Assembly: GCA_040902305.1 (NCBI GenBank)
Contig: JBBDXN010000130.1
Location: forward strand, 18,880 to 82,879
Length of the DNA: 64,000 nucleotides
DNA from: CAMLFJ01 sp040902305
GTDB lineage: Bacteria; Methylomirabilota; Methylomirabilia; Rokubacteriales; CSP1-6
Direction of reading: 5' to 3'
Position numbers and translations under genes: made by a program
In this document: positions 22,317-30,902 of the stretch, piece after piece
Layout of the letters: each line of letters starts with the position of its first letter
Position numbering within the stretch: the first letter of the stretch is position 1
Notes under the pieces: generated by a model
Told to the model about the DNA's origin: nothing
The model's database searches: none
The model's input: the letters and a program-made list of their open reading frames with translations, nothing else

Positions 22317-23201
22317 GTGATCCGCAGCATGACCGGGTACGGGCGGGCGGAAGCCACCGGGGACCGCACCATCCTGACGGTCGAGTGCAAGTCGGTCAAT
22401 CACCGCCATCTCGACGTCTCCCTCAAGCTGCCGCGGGTCGCGGGCGGCTTCGAATCGGACGCGCGCCGCCTGATCCAGGCCGCGGTGCAGCGGGGCCGGG
22501 TGGACGTCAGTGTGTCGGTGTCCGCCGTCGAGGGCGTCGTGCTGAACCCGCTCACCATCAATCTCGCGCAGGCCAAGGAGTACGCGGAGGCTGCGCGGAC
22601 GCTCGCCGAGGCCCTCGAGCTGAGTGACGGTCCTTCGCTCGGCTGGGTGATGGCCCAGTCCGGCGTGCTGACGCGCGACGAGCAGGCGCCCCTGTCTCCG
22701 GAGGAGGCCTGGCCGCTCCTCGAACGGGCGCTCAGCGCCGCCCTCGCCGAGCTGGTGCAGCGTCGCGAGACGGAGGGCCGCGCGCTCGGCCAGGAGCTGG
22801 CAAGCCTCGGCACGGGGCTGACGGGCCACGTGGACACGGTGGCCCGGCGAGCGCCGATGGCCGTCGAGCGCCGGGCCGCGCGTCTCCGCGAGCGGATGCA
22901 GGGCATGCTGGCGGGAGCGGAGATCGATCAGGCGCGGCTCGCGACCGAGGTCGCGGTGTGGGCCGACAAGACCGACGTGAGCGAAGAGCTGGTGCGGCTG
23001 CGCGCCCACCTGACCCAGCTCACGACCCTCCTGGCCGGCGGCGGTCCGGTGGGTCGGACGCTCGACTTCCTCATCCAGGAGATCCACCGCGAGGTGAACA
23101 CCATCGGCTCCAAGGCGGACGACCTCGAGATCTCCCAGGCGGTCATCGCGGCCAAGGCCACGCTCGAGAAGATGCGCGAGCAGGGGCAGAACCTGGAATA
23201 G
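22317..23201 (+). CDS. YicC family endoribonuclease/stress protein
   Basis: 294 residues, the family's usual length. The N-terminus IRSMTGYGRAEA and the next block ECKSVNHRHLDVSLKLPR are diagnostic. The C-terminal GRTLDFLIQEIHREVNTIGSKA matches DUF1732. YicC proteins are reported as RNA-degrading factors that influence small-RNA turnover. The GTG start was chosen because it places SMTGYGR at the N-terminus; an upstream ORF extension overlaps the promoter. The stop directly abuts the gmk ATG, a common pairing. Confidence 0.93.
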   Translation: MIRSMTGYGRAEATGDRTILTVECKSVNHRHLDVSLKLPRVAGGFESDARRLIQAAVQRGRVDVSVSVSAVEGVVLNPLTINLAQAKEYAEAARTLAEALELSDGPSLGWVMAQSGVLTRDEQAPLSPEEAWPLLERALSAALAELVQRRETEGRALGQELASLGTGLTGHVDTVARRAPMAVERRAARLRERMQGMLAGAEIDQARLATEVAVWADKTDVSEELVRLRAHLTQLTTLLAGGGPVGRTLDFLIQEIHREVNTIGSKADDLEISQAVIAAKATLEKMREQGQNLE

Positions 23202-23822
23202 ATGCAGCTCACCAAGCGCCGCGGAACGCTGGTGGTGGTGTCGGCCCCCTCGGGGGCGGGCAAGACCACGCTCTGCCACGAGGTGCGCTCGCTGGTGCCC
23301 GATCTCTACTACTCCGTCTCCTACACCACCCGCGATCCGCGGCCCGGCGAGACGCAGGGCACCGACTTCTTCTTCGTCACCGAGGGGCAGTTCACCGCGA
23401 TGCGCGGCCGCGACGAGTTCGCGGAGTGGGCCCAGGTGCATGGACACTTCTACGGCACGCCCGCCAAGGCGCTCGAGGGCGCGCTGGGACGTGGGCTCGA
23501 CGTGCTGCTCGACATCGACACCCACGGCGCCCGCCAGCTCCGCCAGCGGTATCCGGAAGCGGTCTCGGTCTTCATCATGGCGCCCTCGATGGCCGAGCTG
23601 GAGGCGCGCCTGCGCGAGCGCAAGAGCGACTCCCCCGGCGACATCGCGCGGCGACTCAGCCGCGCGCGCGAAGAGATCGCCGCCTGGCGGCAGTACGATT
23701 ACCTCATCATCAACCGTGACGTGAAGGACGCGGTGGACCAGCTCGCCACCATCATCCAGGCCGAGCGCTGCCGCACGAGCCGACTCACTCTCAGATTCCC
23801 CGACATGGAGGTACCCGCCTGA
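23202..23822 (+). CDS. gmk: Guanylate kinase
   Basis: 206 residues. Phosphorylates GMP to GDP with ATP. P-loop VVVSAPSGAGKTTLCHEV, the GMP-binding segment SYTTRDPRPGETQGTDFFFV, EWAQVHGHFYGT and the core strand DVLLDIDTHGARQLRQ are all present. The conserved D-G-x-x in the core strand reads DIDTHGA, a modest variation. It is immediately downstream of yicC and overlaps rpoZ by one base, the usual bacterial arrangement. Confidence 0.95.
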   Translation: MQLTKRRGTLVVVSAPSGAGKTTLCHEVRSLVPDLYYSVSYTTRDPRPGETQGTDFFFVTEGQFTAMRGRDEFAEWAQVHGHFYGTPAKALEGALGRGLDVLLDIDTHGARQLRQRYPEAVSVFIMAPSMAELEARLRERKSDSPGDIARRLSRAREEIAAWRQYDYLIINRDVKDAVDQLATIIQAERCRTSRLTLRFPDMEVPA

Positions 23823-24034
23823 TGTCGTTCCCATCGCTCGAAAAGTCGCTGGACAACGTCTCCAACCGCTACATGCTCGTGGTGCTCGCGGCCAAGCGCG
23901 CCCGCCAGCTCAACCGCGGCGCCAAGGCCCAGGTGGAGACGAAACACAAGAAGCCCACCAGCACCGCGCTCGAAGAGATCGCCGAGGCCCGGGTGGGCTA
24001 CCGCGTGAAAGAAGAAGACGCCCCAAAGGCATAA
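23822..24034 (+). CDS. rpoZ: RNA polymerase omega subunit
   Basis: 70 residues. The N-terminal block LEKSLDNVSNRYMLVVLAAK and RARQLN are characteristic of omega, followed by the expected TALEEIAEARV. Omega assists assembly of the RNA polymerase core and is part of a ppGpp site in some bacteria. Its ATG overlaps the gmk stop (TGATG). The tail after KEEDAP is short and charged. Confidence 0.93.
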   Translation: MSFPSLEKSLDNVSNRYMLVVLAAKRARQLNRGAKAQVETKHKKPTSTALEEIAEARVGYRVKEEDAPKA

Positions 24035-24078
24035 AGCGAATCCAAGGCGAAACAGAGCCAGCCTTAGACCGTAGATCA

Positions 24079-24100
24079 GGCGTCCGGCAAACCGGACGCC
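24079..24100 (+). other. Perfect 9-bp hairpin before coaBC
   Basis: GGCGTCCGG, loop CAAA, CCGGACGCC ends ten bases before the coaBC ATG and overlaps its ribosome-binding region. There is no T-tract, so it is not a standard terminator. It could hinder coaBC translation or mark an mRNA processing site. Confidence 0.6.
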
Positions 24101-24110
24101 AGGCGCGACC

Positions 24111-25346
24111 ATGACCCTCCACAACAAAGACCTGATCCTCGGCGTCACCGGCAGCATCGCCGCCTACAAGGCGGTCTACCTGCTGCGTGAGCTGACCCGC
24201 GCGGGCGCGCACGTGACGGTGGTCACCACCGCCCACGCCGAGCGCTTCGTGGGCGCGCTCACGTTCCGGACGCTCTCGGGCCGGCCGGTGCTCTCCGACC
24301 TCTTCGATCCCCAGAGTCCGGAGGCGGTCGAGCACGTCGCGCTGGCCGAGCGGGCCCACGCCCTGATCGTGGCCCCCGCCACCGCCAATCTCCTGGCCAA
24401 GGCCGCCCACGGCATCGCCGACGACTTCCTGACCACGCTCCTGCTCGCCGCCCGGTGCCCGGTGCTGATGGCGCCCGCCATGGACGGCGGCATGTGGGAT
24501 CACGCGGCGGTGACCGCGAACGTGGAGACACTGCGCGAGCGCGGGGTCACCGTGCTGGAGCCCGACGCGGGCGCGCTCGCCTCCGGACTCTCCGGCCGGG
24601 GCCGCCTGCCGGAGACCGACGCCATCCTGGAGGTCCTGGAGCGCCTGCTGGCGCCGCGGCGAGACCTGGCCGGCGAGCGGGTGCTGGTGACGTCGGGGCC
24701 GACCCGCGAGCCCATCGATCCGGTGCGCTACATCTCGAACCGATCGTCCGGGAAGATGGGCCAGGCGGTCGCGACGGCCGCGCTGCGCCGCGGCGCCGAG
24801 GTGATCCTAATCTCCGGCCCCACCACGCTCACTCCGCCCGCGGGCGCGGTGTACGTGCCGGTTCAGACCGCCGAGGACATGCGCGAGGCCGCGCTCCAGC
24901 ACCTCGGGCGCGCCACCATCGTGATCAAGGCGGCGGCGGTGTCCGACTACCGCGTCAAGCAACCGAGCGCGACCAAGATCAAGTCCAGGAAGGACGAGGG
25001 GCTCGTGCTCGATCTCGCGCCCAATCCCGACATCCTGAAAGAGCTGGCCGCCCGCAAGGGGCGTGCATTCCTGGTGGGCTTCGCGGCCGAGACCAACGAC
25101 GTGCGAGCCAACGCGGCCGCCAAGCTCGAGGCCAAGGGCGTGGATCTCCTCGTGGCCAACGACGTCAGCGTGAAGGGCATCGGCTTCGACGCCGACGACA
25201 ACCAGGTCATCCTGCTCGACCGCTGGGGTGGCATCGCCGACGTGCCCCGGATGAGCAAGCTGGACATCGCCGACGTCATTCTCGACCGCGTGCTCGGCCT
25301 GCGCGCGAGCCATCGCTCCTCCGCTCCCAACCGCGCCGCGCACTAG
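24111..25346 (+). CDS. coaBC: Bifunctional phosphopantothenoylcysteine decarboxylase / phosphopantothenate-cysteine ligase
   Basis: 411 residues; two steps of coenzyme A synthesis. The N-terminal flavoprotein half (CoaC) has GVTGSIAAYKAVYLLREL, the active-site histidine region VEHVALAERA, and APAMDGGMW. The C-terminal half (CoaB) has LVTSGPTREPIDPVRYISN, SSGKMGQAVA, KAAAVSDYR and the substrate-binding K of TKIKS. At the decarboxylase cysteine position (often LACGxxGxGRM) the sequence reads LASGLSGRGRLPE, so serine replaces it. It follows rpoZ, as in many bacteria. Confidence 0.94.
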   Translation: MTLHNKDLILGVTGSIAAYKAVYLLRELTRAGAHVTVVTTAHAERFVGALTFRTLSGRPVLSDLFDPQSPEAVEHVALAERAHALIVAPATANLLAKAAHGIADDFLTTLLLAARCPVLMAPAMDGGMWDHAAVTANVETLRERGVTVLEPDAGALASGLSGRGRLPETDAILEVLERLLAPRRDLAGERVLVTSGPTREPIDPVRYISNRSSGKMGQAVATAALRRGAEVILISGPTTLTPPAGAVYVPVQTAEDMREAALQHLGRATIVIKAAAVSDYRVKQPSATKIKSRKDEGLVLDLAPNPDILKELAARKGRAFLVGFAAETNDVRANAAAKLEAKGVDLLVANDVSVKGIGFDADDNQVILLDRWGGIADVPRMSKLDIADVILDRVLGLRASHRSSAPNRAAH

Positions 25347-25350
25347 CCTG

Positions 25351-26049
25351 ATGAGCGACCCGCGGGAGGCCGTGGCCCTGGCCCTGCGCGGGCTGGCGGA
25401 CACCCTCCGCCACCATCGCGATCTCGGCCTGCGGGACCTCGCCCTCTCCACCGTGCCCTTCCCGGACCCGGCCGACGCCCTGCGCGACCAGGAACGCGCG
25501 CGGCAGGGCTGTCAGCTCTGCAAGCTCTGCAAGAGCCGCACGAACGTCGCATTCGGCTCGGGCAGCGCGCGGGCGCGGCTCATGGTGGTGGGCGAAGGCC
25601 CCGGTGAAGAGGAAGACAAGCAGGGACTGCCCTTCGTCGGGCGCGCCGGCCAGCTCCTCACCAAGATGCTGGCCTCGGTCGGGTTCGAGCGCGAGCGCGA
25701 CTGCTATATCGCCAACGTGGTCAAGTGCCGGCCCGAGCGCAACCGCAACCCGGAGCCGGACGAGGTCGCGGCCTGCAGTCCCTTCCTGATGGCCCAGATC
25801 GACACCGTCGGGCCCCACGTGATCCTGGCGCTGGGTAACTTCGCGGCGCAGACCCTGCTCGGCACCAAGGAAGGCATCACCCGGCTGCGCGGGAAGACGT
25901 ACCAGTATCGGGCGAGCGTGCTCGTCCCCACCTTCCATCCCGCCTTCCTGCTGCGCAATCCGGGGCCGGAGTTCCGGCGCATGGCCTGGGACGACCTGAA
26001 GCTGGCGCGGCGGGAGTATGAGCGGCTTGCGGACAGTGGTCTGCGGTAA
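25351..26049 (+). CDS. Type 4 (iron-sulfur) uracil-DNA glycosylase
   Basis: 232 residues. Removes uracil from DNA. Family 4 motifs: VVGEGPGEEEDKQGLPFVG (active-site region with Glu-x-x-Gln), VKCRPERNRNPEPDEV and VPTFHPAFLLRNP. The Fe-S cluster cysteines are CQLCKLC near residue 53, with further cysteines at VKCRP and AACSP. It starts four bases after coaBC. A stable hairpin, but no T-tract, follows its stop. Confidence 0.92.
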   Translation: MSDPREAVALALRGLADTLRHHRDLGLRDLALSTVPFPDPADALRDQERARQGCQLCKLCKSRTNVAFGSGSARARLMVVGEGPGEEEDKQGLPFVGRAGQLLTKMLASVGFERERDCYIANVVKCRPERNRNPEPDEVAACSPFLMAQIDTVGPHVILALGNFAAQTLLGTKEGITRLRGKTYQYRASVLVPTFHPAFLLRNPGPEFRRMAWDDLKLARREYERLADSGLR

Positions 26050-26093
26050 AGCTTGGTCCGCGGACACTCGCTTACTGCTTCAGGCTCTTCAGC

Positions 26094-26120
26094 TGCGGGG
26101 GCCCAGATATGGCCCCCGCA
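26094..26120 (+). repeat. Perfect 10-bp palindromic hairpin between udg and priA
   Basis: TGCGGGGGCC, loop CAGATAT, GGCCCCCGCA. It is very stable and has no T-tract. It is not the same sequence as the five-copy CCCTCTCCCC element. It could terminate or stabilise the upstream transcript. Confidence 0.65.
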
Positions 26121-26164
26121 CTCCCCCAGGCCGCGCACACCCGTAGTGGTCTGACCTGATCGCT

Positions 26165-27922
26165 TTGATCGCTGACGTGGTCTTCGATATTCCGATCGAT
26201 CATGCGTTCTCGTACGTTGTTCCGCCCGGAATGGTGGTGGGGCGGGGGCAGCGGGTCGGCGCGCCGCTGCAGGGTCGCGCCCGGGTCGGCGTGGTGGTGG
26301 GGCTGCGCGAGGGCGACCCGGCCGGACTGAAGCCGCTGCAGCGCGCGGTCGAGGCGGTGCCGGTGCTCTCCGACGCGGCGCTCGAGCTGGGGCACTGGGC
26401 CGCCGCCGAGAGCCTGTCGTCCTGGGGATCGACCCTGCTCTCGCTCCTGCCGCCACCCCCACGTGGCGGCGCCGCCGAGGCGGTATCCCCACCCGCCGCT
26501 CCCGCGCCGGGCCCTCCGCGCGCGCCGGAGCTGTGGACGGACGATCGGCGCGAGGCCCGGCTCGCGGAGTGCCTGGAGCGCGATCCCGGCACCGCGCTCG
26601 TCATCGCGCCCGATCGCGAGACGGCCGCGCACTGGGCGCGACGGCTCGACGCGCCGCGGCTCGACAGCGGCGTCACCGAGGCGGAGCGGCGGCGGGCCTG
26701 GTTCGCGGCTTCCCGGGGGCGCAGCCGAGTCGTCGTCGGCACGCGCTCCGCGCTGCTCACGCCGCTGCCGCCGCCGGCGACCCTGGCGCTGATCGACGAG
26801 CACGATCCGGCCCACAAGCCGCCGGGGGCCCCACGCCTGCATTCACGCGACCTGCTCTTCCGACGGGCCGAGCTCGACGGCAGCCGCCTGCTGCTCCTCT
26901 CCGCCACCCCGTCGGCGGAGAGCTGGTGGCGCGCGCGGCACGGCCAGATCGTCCGGCCGGACGCCCCGTCCGCGCCCTGGCCCTCGGTCATCACCGCCGA
27001 CACCCGCGGCATCCTGAGAAACCACCCCTTGACGCTCCCGCTGACCCGCGCCATCGAGGACATGTCGAAGCAAGGTCGCCGCGCGGTCCTCATCGTCAGC
27101 CGGCGGACGGCCGCGCTGGCCTGCGACGAGTGCGGCGCCGTCCTGCGCTGTCCCGACTGCGGCGTGGCCCTCGCGCTGGCGCGTGATCGGACCGCGCTGC
27201 GCTGCCCGCTCTGCGCCCGCGCCGAGACGCCGCGCGATCACTGCCCGGCCTGCGGCGGGCACCGGATCTCGCCGTTCGGCTGGGACCCGGAACGGGTTCA
27301 GACCTCGGTGGTGCGTCGCTTTCCCCGGCTCACCGTGTCGCGGACGAACCTCGAAACCCAGGTGGTCATCGGCACGCCGGCGCTGCTGCGGACGCTGCCC
27401 CGACAGTCGGTGGGCTGCGTCGGCTTCGTCGCTCTCGACGGGCTGCTCCGCGTGCCGGACTTCCGCGCGGGCGAGCGGGCCTGGCAACTCCTCTGGACGG
27501 CGGTCGAGTCGCTGCGCCCGGATGGGCGGCTGATCATCCAGACCCAGCACCCCGAGCACTACGTGGTGAAGGCGGTGCAGGCGCAGGATCGCGCGGGCTT
27601 CTACGAGGAGGAGCTGCGATTCCGCGCCGAGCTGGGCTACCCTCCCTACCGCCGGCTTGCCGAGGTCTCCGCGCGGGCGCGGGACGAGGCCAAGGCGCGG
27701 GGGCTCGCCGTTGACTGCGTGGCAGCCCTCCGGGGGATCGCCGGGCTCACGGTCTATCCACCCGCCGCGGTCAGCCCGCCAGGCGCGCGCAATGGCCGGT
27801 GGCGGTTCGTGATCAAGGGGCCGGCGGAGCTGCCGCGGCTGCTGGCGCCGGCCCTCGCCCCGTTCCTCGGGCGGCGACGTAGCTCGACCGGTATGGTAGA
27901 AGTAGAGATGGATCCCCAATAA
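26165..27922 (+). CDS. priA: PriA-like primosomal protein with degenerate helicase core
   Basis: 585 residues, shorter than typical PriA (about 730). The N-terminal 3'-DNA-binding domain is recognisable (DVVFDIPIDHAFSYVVP). The double zinc-binding module has paired cysteines CDECG, CPDCG, CPLCA and CPACGG. The C-terminus matches (YEEELRFRAELGYPPY). The Walker A GxTGSGKT is absent and replaced by a Pro/Ala-rich stretch; motif II DEEH reads LIDEHDPAHK. It probably loads the replisome without DNA unwinding, as proposed for actinobacterial PriA-like proteins. The TTG start is the only canonical start near the family N-terminus. Confidence 0.85.
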   Translation: MIADVVFDIPIDHAFSYVVPPGMVVGRGQRVGAPLQGRARVGVVVGLREGDPAGLKPLQRAVEAVPVLSDAALELGHWAAAESLSSWGSTLLSLLPPPPRGGAAEAVSPPAAPAPGPPRAPELWTDDRREARLAECLERDPGTALVIAPDRETAAHWARRLDAPRLDSGVTEAERRRAWFAASRGRSRVVVGTRSALLTPLPPPATLALIDEHDPAHKPPGAPRLHSRDLLFRRAELDGSRLLLLSATPSAESWWRARHGQIVRPDAPSAPWPSVITADTRGILRNHPLTLPLTRAIEDMSKQGRRAVLIVSRRTAALACDECGAVLRCPDCGVALALARDRTALRCPLCARAETPRDHCPACGGHRISPFGWDPERVQTSVVRRFPRLTVSRTNLETQVVIGTPALLRTLPRQSVGCVGFVALDGLLRVPDFRAGERAWQLLWTAVESLRPDGRLIIQTQHPEHYVVKAVQAQDRAGFYEEELRFRAELGYPPYRRLAEVSARARDEAKARGLAVDCVAALRGIAGLTVYPPAAVSPPGARNGRWRFVIKGPAELPRLLAPALAPFLGRRRSSTGMVEVEMDPQ

Positions 27923-27957
27923 CGGCCGAGGCGACACGCGCGAGAGGAGACGAGACG

Positions 27958-28479
27958 GTGGCGGTCCTAACGGTGAGGCTCTACGGTGACCCGATGCTGC
28001 GGCAGGTGGCGGCTCCGGTGCGCGAGATCACCACCGACATCAAGCGGATCATCGCCGATATGACCGAGACCATGTGGCATCAGGTCGGCATCGGGCTGGC
28101 CGCGCCCCAGGTAGGCCTGCCGTACCGCATCCTCGTGATGGACGACGGCAAGGGAGGCGCCCAGGCCCTGATCAATCCGGTGATCGAGAGCCACAGCGGG
28201 ACGGTTCGCGAAGAGGAAGGCTGCCTCTCGCTGCCCGGCATCTTCGGCGAGGTCGAGCGCAGCAAGTCGATCAAGGTGTCGGCGATCGACGCGGACGGCG
28301 AGCCCATCTCGCTCGAGGCCGGCGGGCTCAAGGCCAGGATCGTTCAGCACGAGCTGGACCACCTCGACGGCATCCTCTTCATCGACCGGCTGCCCCCGGT
28401 GACCCGCGATCGGATCAAGAAGAAGATCCAGAAGGAAGGCTTCCCCAAGGAGACCGGGCACCACGCCTTCGCGCTCTAG
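27958..28479 (+). CDS. def: Peptide deformylase
   Basis: 173 residues. Removes the formyl group from nascent N-terminal methionine. All three motifs are intact: GIGLAAPQVG, EEGCLSLPG (metal-binding Cys) and QHELDHLDGILF (two metal-binding His and catalytic Glu). The GTG start has a good GAGGAGAC upstream and gives VAVLTVRLYGDPMLR, the expected N-terminus. It is followed closely by fmt, the gene for the enzyme that adds the formyl group. Confidence 0.96.
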   Translation: MAVLTVRLYGDPMLRQVAAPVREITTDIKRIIADMTETMWHQVGIGLAAPQVGLPYRILVMDDGKGGAQALINPVIESHSGTVREEEGCLSLPGIFGEVERSKSIKVSAIDADGEPISLEAGGLKARIVQHELDHLDGILFIDRLPPVTRDRIKKKIQKEGFPKETGHHAFAL

Positions 28480-28489
28480 CGGGTCCGGG

Positions 28490-29491
28490 CTGCGCGTTCT
28501 GTTCTACGGCACGCCCGCCTTCGCCCTGCCCACCCTCGAGGCCCTGCTGACGCACCATCAGGTGGTGGCCGTGATCACCCAGCCCGACAAGCCGGCCGGT
28601 CGCGGCCGGGCCGTGACGGCGTCCCCGGTGAAGCGCCGCGCCCTCGAGGCGGCGGTGCCCGTCCTGCAACCGCCCCGGCTTCGCGATCCCGGCTGGCCCG
28701 AGCGCCTCGCCGAGTACAAGGTCGACGTGGCGGTCGTCGCGGCCTTTGGCCAGATCCTGCCCAGGGCGGTGCTCGACGTGCCGACCCGCGGCTCCATCAA
28801 TGTGCACGCCTCCCTGCTGCCCCGGTACCGCGGGGCCGCCCCGATCGCCTGGGCCATCATGCGCGGCGAGGTCGAGACCGGGATCACCACGTTCCAGATG
28901 GACCCCGGGATGGACACCGGCGACATGCTCCTGAGCGAGGCGACCCCGATCGGAGTCGAGGAGACGGCCGGCGAGCTGTCGGTACGGCTCGCCGAGATCG
29001 GCGCGCGGGTCCTGCTGCGGACGCTCAAGGAGATCGACGCGCTCCCGCGCGTGCCCCAGGACCACGCCCGGGCCACGCTCGCGCCCCGGCTCAAGAAGGA
29101 AGACGGCTGGCTGCGCCCGGCGGAGCCCGCGCGTGACCTCGTCAACCGCGTGCGCGGGTGCAATCCCTGGCCGGGCACCGCGCTCGTGACGCCGGCCGGC
29201 CGCCTCCTGATCTGGCGCGCCACCACCATGCCCGCGGCGGGCGCTCTCGGGGCGCCCGGCACCCTCATCTCCTCACCCTCGGGCCCCTCACCCTCGGGCC
29301 CCTCACCTTGCCCTCTCCCCTCAGGGGAGAGGGGGGGGAGGGGTGAGGGGTCTTTGTGCATCGCCACCGGCGACGGCCTGCTCCTACCCCTCGAGGTCCA
29401 GCCGGAGAATCGCAAGACGATGCCATGGCACGACTTTCTCCGCGGCGCCCGTCTTCGCGCCGGAGCGCGCATGACCGAGCCCGTACCATGA
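28490..29491 (+). CDS. fmt: Methionyl-tRNA formyltransferase with in-frame palindromic insert and CTG start
   Basis: 333 residues. Formylates initiator Met-tRNA. The frame gives LRVLFYGTPAFALPTLEALL, the conserved N-terminus, but no ATG, GTG or TTG precedes it; the codon at the M position is CTG. Starting at the next GTG (28562) would delete the first strand. Catalytic motif INVHASLLPRYRGAAP and MDPGMDTGDML are intact. In the C-terminal tRNA-binding domain, about 27 Ser/Pro/Gly-rich residues encoded by palindromic element copy C interrupt the usual GTL-to-IATGDG link without breaking the frame. It overlaps rsmB (ATGA). Confidence 0.92.
   Translation: MRVLFYGTPAFALPTLEALLTHHQVVAVITQPDKPAGRGRAVTASPVKRRALEAAVPVLQPPRLRDPGWPERLAEYKVDVAVVAAFGQILPRAVLDVPTRGSINVHASLLPRYRGAAPIAWAIMRGEVETGITTFQMDPGMDTGDMLLSEATPIGVEETAGELSVRLAEIGARVLLRTLKEIDALPRVPQDHARATLAPRLKKEDGWLRPAEPARDLVNRVRGCNPWPGTALVTPAGRLLIWRATTMPAAGALGAPGTLISSPSGPSPSGPSPCPLPSGERGGRGEGSLCIATGDGLLLPLEVQPENRKTMPWHDFLRGARLRAGARMTEPVP
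29270..29352 (+). repeat. Palindromic element, copy C, plus short tandem repeat, inside fmt
   Basis: The inverted repeat CCCTCTCCCC/GGGGAGAGGG at 29311-29334 is preceded by a 15-base unit CCTCGGGCCCCTCAC present twice in tandem (from about 29276). The whole stretch is translated within fmt as Ser-Pro-Gly-rich sequence, including PLPSGERGGRGEG. Confidence 0.82.
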
Positions 29492-30846
29492 GCCCGGTGC
29501 TCAAGGCCGGCCCGGTCTCGCAGGCGCGCTACGAGGCACTGCACGTCCTCGTCCGCGTCGAGCGGGATCGCGCGTTCGCCGACCTCGCCCTCGAGCACGC
29601 GCTGGATCGCGCGCGCCTCGATACCCGCGACGCCGCGCTTTGCACCGAGATCGTCTACGGCACGCTGCGCTGGCGTCGCCATCTGGACTGGCGCCTCGCG
29701 CCGCATCTCAACCGCCCGCTCGCCAAGCTCGACCCGTGGGTACGCGCGGTGCTGCGCCTCACCGCGTACCAGCTTCTGTTCCTGGACCGGGTGCCGCGCT
29801 GGGCGGCGGTGGACGAGGCGGTGAGCGTGGCGCGGCTCAAGTCCCGTAACCCGGGGCCCGCGGAGTTCGTCAACGCGGTGCTGCGCGCCTTCACGCGGGC
29901 GACGGCCCCGCCGCGGCTGCCCGCCGATCCGGTGGAGGCGGCCGGGATCCGCTGGTCCTTCCCGGACTGGATGGTCGCGCGCTGGATCGCCCGCCACGGC
30001 CTGCCGGAAGCGGAGCGGCTCATGGCGGCCCTGAACGAGCGCCCGCCGGTGACGATCCGAGCGAACACCCTCCGCATCTCCCGTGAGGATCTCGCGGCGC
30101 GGCTCCGCGACGAGGAGCTGGCGGAGACCGATCCCACCGCGCTCGCGCCCGAAGGCCTCACGGTGCGCCGGGGCGCGGTCGGCCGCTGGGCTGCCTTCGC
30201 CTCCGGCTGGTGCACGATCCAGGACGAAGCGTCCATGCTGATCGCGCACCTGCTGGACCCGCAACCCGGCGAGCTGGTAGCGGACACCTGCGCCGCCCCC
30301 GGGACCAAGACCACTCACCTGGCCCAGCTCATGGGCAATCGTGGGCGAATCGTCGCGATGGATCCGCACGCGGGGCGGCTCGGGCTCCTGACCCACGCGG
30401 TCTCCCGCCTCGGCGTCTCCATCGTCGAGGCCCACGCGGGCGGCGTGGCGACGGTGTCCGGACGCTGGAAGGGCCGCTGCGACCGGGTACTCGTGGACGC
30501 GCCGTGCTCGAATCTGGGCGTGCTGCGCCGCAATCCCGATGTGAAGTGGAAGCGCGAGGAGGCGGAGCTCGGTCGGCTCGCCGAGAAGCAGCGGGGCATT
30601 CTCGCGGCGGCGGCCGCGCTGGTGAAACCGGGTGGACGCCTCGTGTACGCGACCTGCTCGCTCGAGCCCGAAGAGAACGACGGGGTGGTGCAGGCGTTCC
30701 TCGAGGGGCATCCGGACTGGCGCGTGGATCCACCCGGCGCGTTCCCGGTGGTGCCCGACGCGGGTGGTGTCATCCGCTGCCTGCCCCATGTCCATGGCAC
30801 CGACGGCTTCACCGCGGTGCGGCTGGCGCGGCCGGGGCGGCCGTGA
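29488..30846 (+). CDS. rsmB: 16S rRNA (cytosine-967-C5)-methyltransferase
   Basis: 452 residues. An N-terminal NusB-like RNA-binding domain (ARYEALHVLVRVERDRAFAD) is followed by the RsmB methyltransferase domain. SAM-binding: DTCAAPGTKTTHLAQLMGN. Two catalytic cysteines: VDAPCSNLGVLRRNPD and VYATCSLEPEEN. The ATG at 29488 overlaps the fmt stop and gives family length; the longer ORF extends into fmt out of frame. The def-fmt-rsmB order is widely conserved. Confidence 0.94.
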   Translation: MSPVLKAGPVSQARYEALHVLVRVERDRAFADLALEHALDRARLDTRDAALCTEIVYGTLRWRRHLDWRLAPHLNRPLAKLDPWVRAVLRLTAYQLLFLDRVPRWAAVDEAVSVARLKSRNPGPAEFVNAVLRAFTRATAPPRLPADPVEAAGIRWSFPDWMVARWIARHGLPEAERLMAALNERPPVTIRANTLRISREDLAARLRDEELAETDPTALAPEGLTVRRGAVGRWAAFASGWCTIQDEASMLIAHLLDPQPGELVADTCAAPGTKTTHLAQLMGNRGRIVAMDPHAGRLGLLTHAVSRLGVSIVEAHAGGVATVSGRWKGRCDRVLVDAPCSNLGVLRRNPDVKWKREEAELGRLAEKQRGILAAAAALVKPGGRLVYATCSLEPEENDGVVQAFLEGHPDWRVDPPGAFPVVPDAGGVIRCLPHVHGTDGFTAVRLARPGRP

Positions 30847-30902
30847 CCGCCGGGCCCGCGCCCTTTGCCGGCCTCCCGGGTTTGGGGTAAGGTCGTCGCA
30901 GC

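Noticed and set aside
29276..29310. CRISPR-like short tandem units in fmt
   Set aside because: Only two contiguous 15-base units without spacers, translated in frame; part of the palindromic element insertion.
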